Assembly (NCBI GenBank): GCA_044361315.1
Contig: JBIKJA010000016.1
Span: 1 to 64,000, forward strand
DNA from: Crocinitomix sp044361315
GTDB lineage: Bacteria > Bacteroidota > Bacteroidia > Flavobacteriales_D > Crocinitomicaceae
DNA length: 64,000 nucleotides
Reading direction: 5' to 3'
Shown here: piece by piece, positions 26,900 to 35,657 of the stretch
Numbering within the stretch: position 1 is the first letter of the stretch
How the letters are laid out: each line of letters starts with the position of its first letter
Notes under the pieces: generated by a model
Database searches by the model: none
What the model was told of the DNA's origin: nothing
Seen by the model: the letters and a program-made list of their open reading frames with translations, nothing else
Translations under genes and position numbers: made by a program

Positions 26900-26907
26900 T
26901 ACTTTTG
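26900..26907 (+). promoter_or_regulatory. Putative -7 promoter element of the T9SS type A protein gene
   Basis: TACTTTTG matches the Bacteroidota -7 consensus exactly and lies 17 bases upstream of the ATG at 26925. No clear TTG -33 element is visible at the expected distance. Confidence 0.45.
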
Positions 26908-26924
26908 AGCTAATATTAAAAAAC

Positions 26925-27716
26925 ATGAGTAGAATTTCTTTAACTATATTCGTTCTTAGCCTGTCTATTTTTAATTTGAAAGGTCAAACCATCCTTTTTG
27001 AGGATAATTTTAACGATGGTATTTCTGCCGATTGGACACTATTTAATCAAGATGGTCTAATTCCAAATGCAGCTGTAAGTGAATTTGATCAAGCGTGGAT
27101 TTCATTTTTGGACGGAGTGGATAGTGCTGCTGCAAGTTGCTCTTATTACACCACGTCTGGTGCAGCAAATGACTATCTTATCACACCAAAAATAGCTATT
27201 GGCAACTTCTCAAAACTTGTTTGGACGGCAAGATCTTACGATGCTTCTTTTCCTGATGGTTACCAAGTATTGATTTCTACTACCGACTCATTACCGAGCA
27301 GTTTTACAGACACTTTGTTGACCGTGATCGCTGAAAATGCCACTGGAAATACACGAAGTATTGAATTAGATTTAGAGGGTTATGAAAACGAAGATGTCTT
27401 TATCGCCTTTCAAAATAACACAACCAACGGGTATATTTTAATTTTAGACGATGTATTAGTACTAGGAGCGGAAACGGCTGGAGTTTTTGAAAATCCAATA
27501 AGTTCAATCTCAGTTTTTCCAAATCCAACGTGTGACATTTTGCAAATAAATTCATCTGAATCTATTTTAAATGCAACTATCTACAGCGTTTCTGGTCAAT
27601 TTATTAGCAATGAATCGGGAAATACAATTGATGTTTCAAGACTCGAAGCAGGTTACTATTTTTTGACCATCGAAACAGTGAATGGAATAAGTTCAACCTC
27701 GTTCGTAAAAAACTAA
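26925..27716 (+). CDS. Secreted protein with choice-of-anchor / cleaved-adhesin-like domain and T9SS type A sorting domain
   Basis: 263 residues. The signal peptide (MSRISLTIFVLSLSIFNLKG) is followed by a domain of about 150 residues (ILFEDNFNDGISADWTLFN ... GYILILDDVLVLG) with the pattern of cleaved-adhesin / choice-of-anchor J jelly-roll domains. These begin with a [FY]-x-E-x-F-[ED] strand and end in a D-[DN]-[VI] strand. The last 70 residues (ISSISVFPNPTCDILQIN ... GQFISNESG ... LEAGYYFLTIET) are a type A T9SS C-terminal domain, removed during export. The protein should be surface-exposed or secreted. It is monocistronic. Ligand binding, perhaps to glycan or protein, is only inferred from the domain class. 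Confidence 0.82.
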   Translation: MSRISLTIFVLSLSIFNLKGQTILFEDNFNDGISADWTLFNQDGLIPNAAVSEFDQAWISFLDGVDSAAASCSYYTTSGAANDYLITPKIAIGNFSKLVWTARSYDASFPDGYQVLISTTDSLPSSFTDTLLTVIAENATGNTRSIELDLEGYENEDVFIAFQNNTTNGYILILDDVLVLGAETAGVFENPISSISVFPNPTCDILQINSSESILNATIYSVSGQFISNESGNTIDVSRLEAGYYFLTIETVNGISSTSFVKN

Positions 27717-27808
27717 AAGCGTTTAAACTCTGCCAACTTTCATCATTTTTCGATTATTCAATGTAATAAGGCATCCAACCGTCGTTTAAATAAAAGGTTC
27801 GATTTTTA

Positions 27809-27838
27809 TTGGATTTCATAATCAAAACCCTAATTTTG
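27809..27838 (+). promoter_or_regulatory. Strong Bacteroidota-type promoter of the S46 peptidase gene
   Basis: TTG (27809-27811), a 19-base spacer, and TAATTTTG (27831-27838) match TTG-N19-TAnnTTTG exactly. The start codon at 27862 is 23 bases downstream of the -7 box. Confidence 0.7.
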
Positions 27839-27861
27839 TAGCTCAAATCAATTATTTAAAC

Positions 27862-30006
27862 ATGAGAAATTTATTCTTACTAACCTTTGTATTCATCACC
27901 TTTATTGGGAAAGCCGATGAAGGAATGTTTCTTCCGATTCATTTAAAGCAGAATGCAAGTGACATGCAAGCGAGAGGCTTACAATTAACTTCAAAAGAAA
28001 TTTATAATCCCAAAAAACCGAGTGTAAAAGACGCGATTGTCTCCTTAGGTGGATTTTGTACGGGTGAAATCATTTCTTCTAAAGGATTAATGTTAACCAA
28101 TCACCACTGCGGATACGACGCGATTAGAGAAAACTCAACTCCTGAAAATGATTATCTAACGGATGGATTTTGGGCAAAAAATTACGGCGAAGAAAAACCA
28201 ATCCCTGGTTTAACAGCCTCTATTGTCGTTCGAATCGAAGATGTGACAAAAGCGGTTAAAAAGAAACTTCACGATGGAATGACAGAATCAGAACGTCAAA
28301 CTGCGATTGAAGAAATTTCGAATGTTTTAGCCATGAAGGCGGTAAATAATACCCATTACGAAGCTGAAGTGAAAGCTTTTTACGATGGAAATGAATTTTA
28401 CCTTTTTGTTTACGAGGTTTTTACTGATGTTCGTTTAGTTGGTGCTCCTCCTTCTGATATAGGTAAATACGGTGGCGACACGGACAACTGGATGTGGGAA
28501 AGACATACAGGCGATTTTTCTATGTTCCGAATTTATGCCAATGCTAACAATCATCCTGCAGAATTCGCAATGGACAATAAACCGTACACGCCTAAACATT
28601 TTTTACCAATTTCATTAAAAGGAGTTAAAGAAAATGATTACGCAATGGTGATGGGTTTTCCAGGATCAACTGATCGTTATTTGACTTCTCATGGAGTAAA
28701 AATGGCGGTTGAAAAAGATCAACCTAGTCGAGTGAAAATTAGAGGTGAAAAATTGCGCATCATGAAAGAAGACATGAATGAAAGCGATGAAGTTAGAATT
28801 CAATATGCCTCAACTTATGCACAAGTAAGTAACTATTGGAAATATTTTATTGGACAAACAGAACAACTTCAAAAAAACAAAGTATTCGATAAAAAAATTG
28901 GGATAGAAAAAGCTTTTAGGGATTGGGTAAATGCTTCTGAAAAACGCAAATTACGCTACGGAAATGTATTAAAAGACATGGAACAAGCGTATGTGAAATT
29001 GAGTGAAATCAACCCAACTTCGGTTTACTTTTTTGAGGCAATTTATTCAGTTGGAATCAATAAATTCATGATTCAAAACACCCGATTGTATAATTTATTG
29101 AAGGAAAAAAATGTCGATCAAGAAAAAGTAAAAGCAACAACTAGTCGTTTAAAAGAATCAACTGCCGAATTTTTTACCACGTTTAACTTAGCGACAGAAG
29201 AAAAAATTGTCGCTGCTATGCTTAAAATGTTCTACGAAGATGTTCCTGCGACACAACGTCCTGAAAAAATGAACGAATTAGCTGAAAAATATGGAAACGA
29301 TTGGAATTCAATGGTACAAAAATCATTGAAAGAATCGGTGTTCGCCAATCAAAATCGTTACGCTGGATTAATTAACAATCCGACAAAAGCGATGTTTGAA
29401 GAGGATGAATTATACATGTTAAACAACGCGCTCTTTCAATCATATTTAGACATTGTAAACGGTAAAGAAGCGATTAATGCGCAAGGACAATTGGATCGAG
29501 CAAACCGTTTATTTGTCGAGGCATTACGATTGATTTATCCAGATAAAAATTACTATCCAAATGCTAATTTCAGTTTACGATTGACTTATGGAAATGTACT
29601 TCCATACACTTCAATTGATGGAAAAAAATATCCTTTCTACACCACAATGACAGGGTTAATGGCAAAAGAAAATCCTAAAGATCCTGATTTCCTTGTGCCG
29701 GCTCGTTTAAAAGAATTGTATCAAAAGAAAGATTATGGAAGATACGGGCAAGATGGTGAATTATGGGTGAATTTCATCACCAATAACGACATCACTGGAG
29801 GAAACTCTGGCAGTCCTGTAATGAACGCGAAAGGAGAATTAATTGGTTGTGCTTTTGATGGAAACTGGGAGGCAATGAGCGGAGATATTTCTTTCGAAAA
29901 AGATTTCCAACGAACTATTTGTGTGGACATCCGATACATCCTTTTCATCATTGACAAATACGCTGGTGCATCACATTTAATCGATGAAATGACGATTGTT
30001 GAATAA
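27862..30006 (+). CDS. S46 family dipeptidyl-peptidase, DPP7-like
   Basis: 714 residues with a signal peptide (ends in GKADEG). S46 enzymes are periplasmic serine exopeptidases that release dipeptides from oligopeptides in proteolytic Bacteroidota. The trypsin-like triad is visible: His in LMLTNHHCGYDA (about 80-91), Asp in GGDTDNWMWERHTGDFSMF (about 210-228) and Ser649 in GGNSGSPVMN. The residue that separates DPP7 (Gly, hydrophobic P1) from DPP11 (Arg, acidic P1) falls 18 positions after the catalytic Ser; here it is Gly667 in FDGNWEAMSGD, favouring DPP7-type specificity. The rest is the family's alpha-helical cap. The gene has a clear promoter and terminator, so it is a single unit. Family assignment is very strong; the specificity call is moderate. 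Confidence 0.9.
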   Translation: MRNLFLLTFVFITFIGKADEGMFLPIHLKQNASDMQARGLQLTSKEIYNPKKPSVKDAIVSLGGFCTGEIISSKGLMLTNHHCGYDAIRENSTPENDYLTDGFWAKNYGEEKPIPGLTASIVVRIEDVTKAVKKKLHDGMTESERQTAIEEISNVLAMKAVNNTHYEAEVKAFYDGNEFYLFVYEVFTDVRLVGAPPSDIGKYGGDTDNWMWERHTGDFSMFRIYANANNHPAEFAMDNKPYTPKHFLPISLKGVKENDYAMVMGFPGSTDRYLTSHGVKMAVEKDQPSRVKIRGEKLRIMKEDMNESDEVRIQYASTYAQVSNYWKYFIGQTEQLQKNKVFDKKIGIEKAFRDWVNASEKRKLRYGNVLKDMEQAYVKLSEINPTSVYFFEAIYSVGINKFMIQNTRLYNLLKEKNVDQEKVKATTSRLKESTAEFFTTFNLATEEKIVAAMLKMFYEDVPATQRPEKMNELAEKYGNDWNSMVQKSLKESVFANQNRYAGLINNPTKAMFEEDELYMLNNALFQSYLDIVNGKEAINAQGQLDRANRLFVEALRLIYPDKNYYPNANFSLRLTYGNVLPYTSIDGKKYPFYTTMTGLMAKENPKDPDFLVPARLKELYQKKDYGRYGQDGELWVNFITNNDITGGNSGSPVMNAKGELIGCAFDGNWEAMSGDISFEKDFQRTICVDIRYILFIIDKYAGASHLIDEMTIVE

Positions 30007-30026
30007 GTCAATTTTTTAATCTATTG

Positions 30027-30063
30027 AATCCCCGTTTCTGCAAAGATTCGGGGATTTTTTTTT
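30027..30063 (+). terminator. Intrinsic terminator of the S46 peptidase gene
   Basis: An 8-bp stem (AATCCCCG at 30027-30034 with CGGGGATT at 30049-30056) and a 14-base loop, followed by a T-run to 30063. Confidence 0.8.
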
Positions 30064-30199
30064 GATGATTACAATTGGAATATCCAAATTTCAAAATAAC
30101 CGTTATTCATCATTTCATCAACACCCCCTTTTGAAAACTTTATTTTCCCAAAAGTCAAACGGATAAGAATCCTTCTTACATTCGCTTTAAACAATTGGC

Positions 30200-31792
30200 A
30201 TGGTACTTAATTACATTTGGATTGCGTTTTTTCTTATTGCCTTGGTCATTGCATTGGTAAAAACATTTCGCGGCGACACGGAGGTTTTTTCCGCAATCGT
30301 CAATAGTACTTTTGAGATGGCAGAAGTTGCTTTTACTACTTCTATTGGGTTAACAGGCGTACTTTGTTTGTGGCTAGGGATCATGAAAATTGGGGAAAAT
30401 GGAGGCGCAATTAATGTACTCGCCAAAATTGTTGGTCCATTTTTTAATAAATTATTTCCGGGCGTACCTGCCAATCATCCCGCCCGCGGAGCCATGCTCA
30501 TGAATTTTTCTGCCAACATGCTCGGTCTCGACAATGCCGCAACTCCAATGGGATTAAAAGCCATGAACGATTTGCAAGAGCTCAATGAAGAAAAAGACAC
30601 CGCGACCAACGCTATGATCATGTTTTTGGTTTTAAATACTGCTGGTCTCACACTCATCCCTGTGGCCATCATGAATTACCGCAGCCAATTCGGTGCCGAA
30701 AATCCTTCCGATGTCTTCATCCCTATTCTTATTGCCACTTTTATCGCTTCATTAGTTGGTCTTATCACCGTCGCCATTTATCAAAAAATCAACCTATTCG
30801 ATAAAGTCATCCTTATCTACCTTGGCACACTATGTTTATTAGTAGGAGGAATGATCTACTATTTCAGTGGTCTTCCAGCCGACGATATGAAAAAACAATC
30901 CGAGCTACTCAGCAATATTATACTTTACGGAATCATTTGCGCATTTATCCTCATGGGCATCCGCAAAAAAATCAATATTTACGAATCATTTATCGAAGGT
31001 GCAAAAGACGGATTTGGCATCGCCATCAAAATAATTCCTTATTTAGTGGCCATTTTAGTCTCTATAGGCGTTTTCAGGGCTTCTGGCGCAATGGACATTT
31101 TGTTAGATGGTTTCCGTGCATTTTTTGCCTTATTTTTTACCGATGTCGCCTTTGTTGATGGCTTGCCTACCGCTTTAATGAAACCTTTAAGTGGCTCAGG
31201 CGCACGAGGAATGATGATTGAATCGTTTAACACCTTTGGGGTCGACAGTTTTGTGGCACGCCTCACCTCCACCCTCCAAGGTTGCACAGATACTACTTTT
31301 TACATCATCGCCGTTTACTTCGGTTCGGTTGGCATTCGAAAAACCCGATACGCCATAAAAGCTGGATTATTGGCCGATTTTGCGGGAATAGTCACCGCCA
31401 TCATTGTGGCTTCTATGTTCTTTGGCGAAAGTGGGGTAACACCTTTAAAACCAAACGAAATGGTCAACCAATTTGCGCATAATTGGAATAATCATACACC
31501 TTCCAAAAATCTAGAATTTATGACACCTGATTGTGCACTTTACGATCAAGCCTATGACACCTTGGCGTATAACGATTCAACCATTGTTGTCGATTTTTTG
31601 GCTATCGATTCTCTCCAAAATAAAAAGTTTAAAATCAATAGCTTAAACCTAACTGGAGAAGCTCCTAATGAAATTGTTTTTGCTAAATTGTTGCCAATTA
31701 GTACTGATTCTGCTGTCGCGGCTCCAAAAACCTATTCATTTGCATTTTCAAAAGGAAAAATAAAAGCCATTCAATACCTCGGAAATTTTTAA
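30200..31792 (+). CDS. SpmA-SpmB fused nucleoside-recognition (Gate) domain membrane protein with C-terminal extension
   Basis: 530 residues. The first half (about 1-205) matches spore maturation protein A, with SANMLGLDNAATPMGLKAM and LNTAGLTLIP. The second (about 210-420) matches SpmB, with GAKDGFGIAIKIIPYLVAIL, MKPLSGSGARGMM and STLQGCTDTTFYI. Both belong to the nucleoside-recognition (Gate) membrane domain family, here joined in one chain with about ten membrane helices. In non-sporulating Bacteroidota such proteins are common and probably transport an unknown small molecule. After the last helix comes an extra soluble tail (about 425-530, HNWNNHTPSKNLEFMTPDC ... SFAFSKGKIKAIQYLGNF). The following 158-residue gene is 52 bases downstream on the same strand. 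The fusion is clear; the substrate is unknown. Confidence 0.85.
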   Translation: MVLNYIWIAFFLIALVIALVKTFRGDTEVFSAIVNSTFEMAEVAFTTSIGLTGVLCLWLGIMKIGENGGAINVLAKIVGPFFNKLFPGVPANHPARGAMLMNFSANMLGLDNAATPMGLKAMNDLQELNEEKDTATNAMIMFLVLNTAGLTLIPVAIMNYRSQFGAENPSDVFIPILIATFIASLVGLITVAIYQKINLFDKVILIYLGTLCLLVGGMIYYFSGLPADDMKKQSELLSNIILYGIICAFILMGIRKKINIYESFIEGAKDGFGIAIKIIPYLVAILVSIGVFRASGAMDILLDGFRAFFALFFTDVAFVDGLPTALMKPLSGSGARGMMIESFNTFGVDSFVARLTSTLQGCTDTTFYIIAVYFGSVGIRKTRYAIKAGLLADFAGIVTAIIVASMFFGESGVTPLKPNEMVNQFAHNWNNHTPSKNLEFMTPDCALYDQAYDTLAYNDSTIVVDFLAIDSLQNKKFKINSLNLTGEAPNEIVFAKLLPISTDSAVAAPKTYSFAFSKGKIKAIQYLGNF

Positions 31793-31844
31793 AAATCGAC
31801 TCATAAAAGCTGCTAAACCATTACCTTTGTCCTAAAGCAAACCT

Positions 31845-32321
31845 ATGTTTTTTAAACGAAAAAAAAAATCATTCGGATCGGACGGACCAACGACCGTTCA
31901 GTTAAAACCACTTAATTACCCACCCAAAATTTTAGTGGGTTGGGGCGAAGCAATTGGTGGAAATACAGCCTTGCGCGACTGGTTTTTAGACAGCGAAGAC
32001 TATAAAGAATTAGGAATGACCGTGCATGCACTTTTGTTAAAAGACGATGCACGTGAATGGCTCATGAAAAACGGGTACGCCCACCTCATGGCCATGATCA
32101 ACGGTGCCGAAGGCAATAAAGAAGCCATCCATTGGCTCGAAAAATCAAATTTCGAAGTCCTTAAACACATCGCTTTGGCTGGCGATCGCGACCAAGATTC
32201 TCTCGAGTGGCTGAAACGGAATAACCATTTCGAATTTGCCATGATCGCCGAACGCGTGAGAGTCTTAAAAGATCAAATTGAAGAAACACATAACGATGTG
32301 CATTCCATTAATAGGGATTAA
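31845..32321 (+). CDS. Conserved hypothetical cytoplasmic protein downstream of SpmAB
   Basis: 158 residues without signal peptide or membrane helix. A very basic head (MFFKRKKKSFGSDG) precedes a helical protein that begins LNYPPKILVGWGEAIGGN and contains a repeated pattern of short helices, each ending in WL or similar: LRDWFLDSED, AREWLMKNGYAHLMAM, AIHWLEKSNFEVLKHIAL, SLEWLKRNNHFEFAMIA. These look like four tandem helical-hairpin units, comparable to short HEAT- or ankyrin-type repeats, although no named family is recognisable. A TACCTTTG box (31822-31829) lies 15 bases before the ATG, so it may have its own promoter despite following the SpmAB gene. Confidence 0.6.
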   Translation: MFFKRKKKSFGSDGPTTVQLKPLNYPPKILVGWGEAIGGNTALRDWFLDSEDYKELGMTVHALLLKDDAREWLMKNGYAHLMAMINGAEGNKEAIHWLEKSNFEVLKHIALAGDRDQDSLEWLKRNNHFEFAMIAERVRVLKDQIEETHNDVHSINRD

Positions 32322-32356
32322 TTAACAGCTCTGCATCATAAGTTATTTTTCTTTTT

Positions 32357-32860
32357 GGGTGTTCCCCCCCCAACAAGTTGGGGGCGCCACGCTATACACT
32401 GTAGTACTTCTTTAAGTAGTTTCGATAACCCACCTAAAGAAGCAGCTGCCGCTCCTATCGTTAACACAAAATTTTGGGTCATTTCTTATAAAGCGGTGAA
32501 AATCGAACTTTCCAATTGCTTAAAAGGGGTAAATTCTTACTCTATTCTAAGCTTATTCAGGTTTTATTTGCGCTAAAAGAGCTAATAATTTCGTCGTCAT
32601 GAAAAATTGATTTCTAAGCTTCTTTAATAAGTCCCTATGCTTACAAATATCCAAAAACCGAAGAACTAAGCTGAAATTTGGAATGTTATAGCTTACCAAT
32701 CACATAAATCAACCAAGGAATCGGGTTAAGGACATAAGCGGCATCCTTTTTTTGGCGCTGGACTTTGCGCGGAAAAAAAGATATAGCGGTTGGCCTGACC
32801 AGCAGCGAACAAAGGTGGTTGAGGACACGAAATCAGCTTTGTTTGGTGATGGGAACGCCC
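32357..32860. repeat. Flavobacterial-type composite intergenic repeat with terminal inverted repeats
   Basis: The stretch begins with GGGTGTTCCC (32357-32366) and ends with GGGAACGCCC (32851-32860), inverted copies with one mismatch. Just inside the left end is a tight hairpin (CCCCCAAC / GTTGGGGG, 32367-32384) followed by GCGCCACGCTATAC. On the minus strand, about 32800-32735 reads CGCTATATCTTTTTTTCCGC followed by CAGCGCCAAAAAAAGGATG and CCGCTTATGTCC. From memory, such modules recur between genes in many Flavobacteriia genomes; I cannot verify this here. No supported gene lies in 32322-33025, and the roughly 160 bases before 33026 are featureless. Confidence 0.5.
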
Positions 32861-33025
32861 TAGAAAAAAATATTCCAAGTTCTGGATTGCGGAGTCGAGA
32901 AAAAAATTAATTAAAAAAGAGGTTAAAACAAGGTTAATTCACGGCTAAATTTTAGTCGAAAAACGGGATAGGGTTTGGTGGATTAAAATAATTACTATCT
33001 TGTCTCTTCAAAAATTACGAAGACT

Positions 33026-34708
33026 ATGGCTAAACACGTTGGATCCGATATTGAAATTGCTCAAGCAGCTGTATTGCAGCATATTTCTAAAATCGCAAGT
33101 AAATTAAACATTCCTGAAGATGACTTGGAATTGTATGGAAAATACAAAGCAAAATTACCGATTTCTTTAATTGATCCGGCAAAAATTGCTAAAAGTAACC
33201 TTGTTTTGGTGACTGCCTTAACTCCAACTCCGGCTGGTGAAGGAAAAACGACCACCTCGATTGGTTTAACTGAAGGTTTAAATAAAATTGGTAAAAAAAC
33301 AACCGTGGTTTTGCGTGAGCCTTCGCTTGGTCCTGTTTTTGGAATGAAAGGTGGTGCTGCAGGTGGTGGTTATTCGCAAGTGGTACCAATGGAAGATATT
33401 AACTTGCATTTTACAGGCGATTTTTCGGCGATTGAAAAGGCAAACAACCTACTTTCTGCATTAATTGACAATAATATTCAAAGTTCGACGCATAATTTAG
33501 GAATTGATCCAAGAACAATTGGGTGGAAACGTGTGATGGACATGAACGATCGATCGTTAAGAGACATTGTAATTGGATTGGGTGGAACTGGAAATGGAAT
33601 TCCGCGCCAAGATGGCTTTAACATTACACCGGCTTCGGAAGTGATGGCGATTTTGTGTATGGCCGAAGATTTTGAGGACCTTAAAACGCGTCTTGGAAAT
33701 ATTTATGTAGGTACGACTTTTGGCCGAAAACCAATTTATGCGCGAGATTTAAAGGCTGAAAATGCCATGGCGATTTTATTAAAAGATGCCATTAAACCAA
33801 ATCTTGTGCAAACTTTAGAAGGAAATCCAGCAATTATACACGGTGGACCATTTGCAAATATTGCACAAGGAACAAACACCATTCTTGCCACTAAAATGGG
33901 ACTGTCTTTGTCCGATTACGTAGTAACAGAGGCAGGATTTGGTGCCGATTTAGGTGCTGAAAAATTCTTAGACATTAAATGTGTGTCGGGCGGATTAAAA
34001 CCAAAAGCGAGTGTACTGGTTGCTACTATTCGTGCCTTAAGACATCACGGCGGTGCACCAAAAGAAGAATATAACACGGCAAGTTTAGGGCGCGTTTCTT
34101 CTGGTTTGGCCAATTTAGAAAAACACATCGAAAACATGCAAAAATTTGGCTTAAATCCGGTGGTGGCAATTAATGCTTTTCCAAGTGATACGCCCGAAGA
34201 AGTTGAATTAATTAAACAACGTTGTGCAGCAAAAGGGGTTAAGGCTGTTGTTGCAAGAGGTTGGGCCGATGGCGGCGAAGGAATGACGGATTTAGCAAGA
34301 GCTGTTGTTGAAGTTGTAGAAAGTGGAACGAATGAATTTAAACCACTTTACGATTGGAATTTACCAGTTAAACAAAAAATAGAAACCATTGCCCGTGAAA
34401 TTTACGGAGCAGATGGGGTTGAATATTCTAAAAAAGCTTTGACAGATCTTAAAAAAATTGAAGATCTTGGATTAGCAAACTTGCCAATTTGTATGGCTAA
34501 AACGCAAAAATCTTTTTCAGACAACGACAACTTGCTTGGCCGACCAACTGGCTTTACGGTCAATGTAAGAGAATTTGAATTTTCGGCTGGAGCTGGTTTT
34601 ATAATTCCAATTTTAGGAGTAATGATGCGTATGCCTGGATTGCCTGCTGTTCCTGCTTCGGAAGGAATGACAATTGATAAAAATGGTAAAATTTCAGGAT
34701 TATCTTAA
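33026..34708 (+). CDS. fhs: Formate-tetrahydrofolate ligase
   Basis: 560 residues, full length. The enzyme makes 10-formyl-tetrahydrofolate from formate, tetrahydrofolate and ATP in the cytoplasm. The nucleotide-binding motif TPTPAGEGKTTTSIGLTEGL lies near residues 64-83, followed by REPSLGPVFGMKGGAAGGGY (about 97-116). Other family signatures are DINLHFTGDFSAIEKANNLL, FGADLGAEKFLDIKC (about 309-323) and GWADGGEGM, with a C-terminal FEFSAGAGFI. It overlaps the fdhD gene by one base (TAATG), so the two are co-translated. With FdhD and the formate dehydrogenase at 50177-54598, it ties formate to one-carbon metabolism: formate can be oxidised or captured as formyl-folate. Confidence 0.95.
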   Translation: MAKHVGSDIEIAQAAVLQHISKIASKLNIPEDDLELYGKYKAKLPISLIDPAKIAKSNLVLVTALTPTPAGEGKTTTSIGLTEGLNKIGKKTTVVLREPSLGPVFGMKGGAAGGGYSQVVPMEDINLHFTGDFSAIEKANNLLSALIDNNIQSSTHNLGIDPRTIGWKRVMDMNDRSLRDIVIGLGGTGNGIPRQDGFNITPASEVMAILCMAEDFEDLKTRLGNIYVGTTFGRKPIYARDLKAENAMAILLKDAIKPNLVQTLEGNPAIIHGGPFANIAQGTNTILATKMGLSLSDYVVTEAGFGADLGAEKFLDIKCVSGGLKPKASVLVATIRALRHHGGAPKEEYNTASLGRVSSGLANLEKHIENMQKFGLNPVVAINAFPSDTPEEVELIKQRCAAKGVKAVVARGWADGGEGMTDLARAVVEVVESGTNEFKPLYDWNLPVKQKIETIAREIYGADGVEYSKKALTDLKKIEDLGLANLPICMAKTQKSFSDNDNLLGRPTGFTVNVREFEFSAGAGFIIPILGVMMRMPGLPAVPASEGMTIDKNGKISGLS

Positions 34709-35514
34709 TGGATGGCGTAGCCAATTATGAAGGTGTAAAATTTGAAAATGGGTCGTTTACAAAAGTAAGCGACCCATTAACAATTGAACACCCTTTAGAA
34801 ATTTCTATTAATGGGAAACCATTTACAGTAGTCATGCAAACACCTGGCGATGAAGAAGACCTGACGCGAGGATTGCTTTTTGCAGAAGATGTCATTCAAG
34901 CCAAAACAGAATTTAAATGCATCGCTGAAAAAAACGAACAAAACCTAATCACCAAAATTAATGTTGCAATTCCTACCGACCAATTAGGCGATGGTTATTT
35001 AAGTGCCCGAAGTTTATTGTCTGTTTCATCGTGCGGCATCTGTGGGAAACAATCTCTCGAAGATTTACAAATCCAAAAAGGGGATTCGTTAACGAATTCA
35101 ACCACGAAACAAACCTATTCATTAGCGGCTTTATTTGAAATGCAAGAAAAAATGTTTCAAGCACAAAGCCTCTTTCAATTGACGGGGGGATGTCATGGCG
35201 TGGCTGCTTTTTCGAGTACAGGCGAACTTCTAGCAATTAAAGAAGACATAGGGCGACACAATGCCATGGACAAAGTGGTGGGAAATTTGCTCAAAAACCA
35301 CCAACAAAAACAAGCAAAAATTATTCTGTTTAGCGGGCGAATTTCGTATGAAATCGTATCCAAAGCATTTCGGGCAAAAATTTCGATCATTATGTCCGTA
35401 TCAGCACCATCCACTTTAGCCATCGATTTTGCGAAAGAATATGGTATTACCATTTTATCTTTTTCCCGAAATGACAAATCAACTTGCTATTCAAACTGTC
35501 AAATAATAAGTTAA
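34708..35514 (+). CDS. fdhD: Formate dehydrogenase accessory sulfurtransferase FdhD
   Basis: 268 residues. FdhD moves sulfur from a cysteine desulfurase to the molybdenum cofactor of formate dehydrogenase, without which the enzyme is inactive. The catalytic CxxC is Cys109-Cys112 in SSCGICGKQSLED. Other family landmarks are TPGDEEDLTRGLLFAEDVI (about 47-65), GGCHGVAAF (about 162-170), and REDIGRHNAMDK-like KEDIGRHNAMDKVVG (about 180-194). The start ATG overlaps the fhs stop. Its client is most likely the formate dehydrogenase encoded at 50177-54598, 15 kb away. Confidence 0.94.
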   Translation: MDGVANYEGVKFENGSFTKVSDPLTIEHPLEISINGKPFTVVMQTPGDEEDLTRGLLFAEDVIQAKTEFKCIAEKNEQNLITKINVAIPTDQLGDGYLSARSLLSVSSCGICGKQSLEDLQIQKGDSLTNSTTKQTYSLAALFEMQEKMFQAQSLFQLTGGCHGVAAFSSTGELLAIKEDIGRHNAMDKVVGNLLKNHQQKQAKIILFSGRISYEIVSKAFRAKISIIMSVSAPSTLAIDFAKEYGITILSFSRNDKSTCYSNCQIIS

Positions 35515-35560
35515 TTTAGTCAATCGTCGGATAAATTTTTCAACAAATCGAAAACTTTCT

Positions 35561-35589
35561 TTGAAATTTCAATTTTCTATCTACATTTG
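35561..35589 (+). promoter_or_regulatory. Promoter of the small lipoprotein / coiled-coil gene pair
   Basis: TTG (35561-35563), an 18-base spacer and TACATTTG (35582-35589) match the Bacteroidota promoter consensus well. The leader to the ATG at 35658 is about 60 bases, long enough to hold regulation. Confidence 0.6.
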
Positions 35590-35657
35590 CACCAAATTTA
35601 AACAAATCAAGCGTACAAAATTGTTTAACAGGTTAATCGAATACAAAAAAACAAATT

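Noticed and set aside
30200..31792. SpmA/SpmB and SpoIIE-type domains as evidence of sporulation
   Set aside because: Both families are common in non-sporulating Bacteroidota, and no spore gene is present in the window.
32355..32576. 73-codon plus-strand frame
   Set aside because: Begins inside the GC-rich hairpin of the dispersed repeat and has no protein-like pattern.
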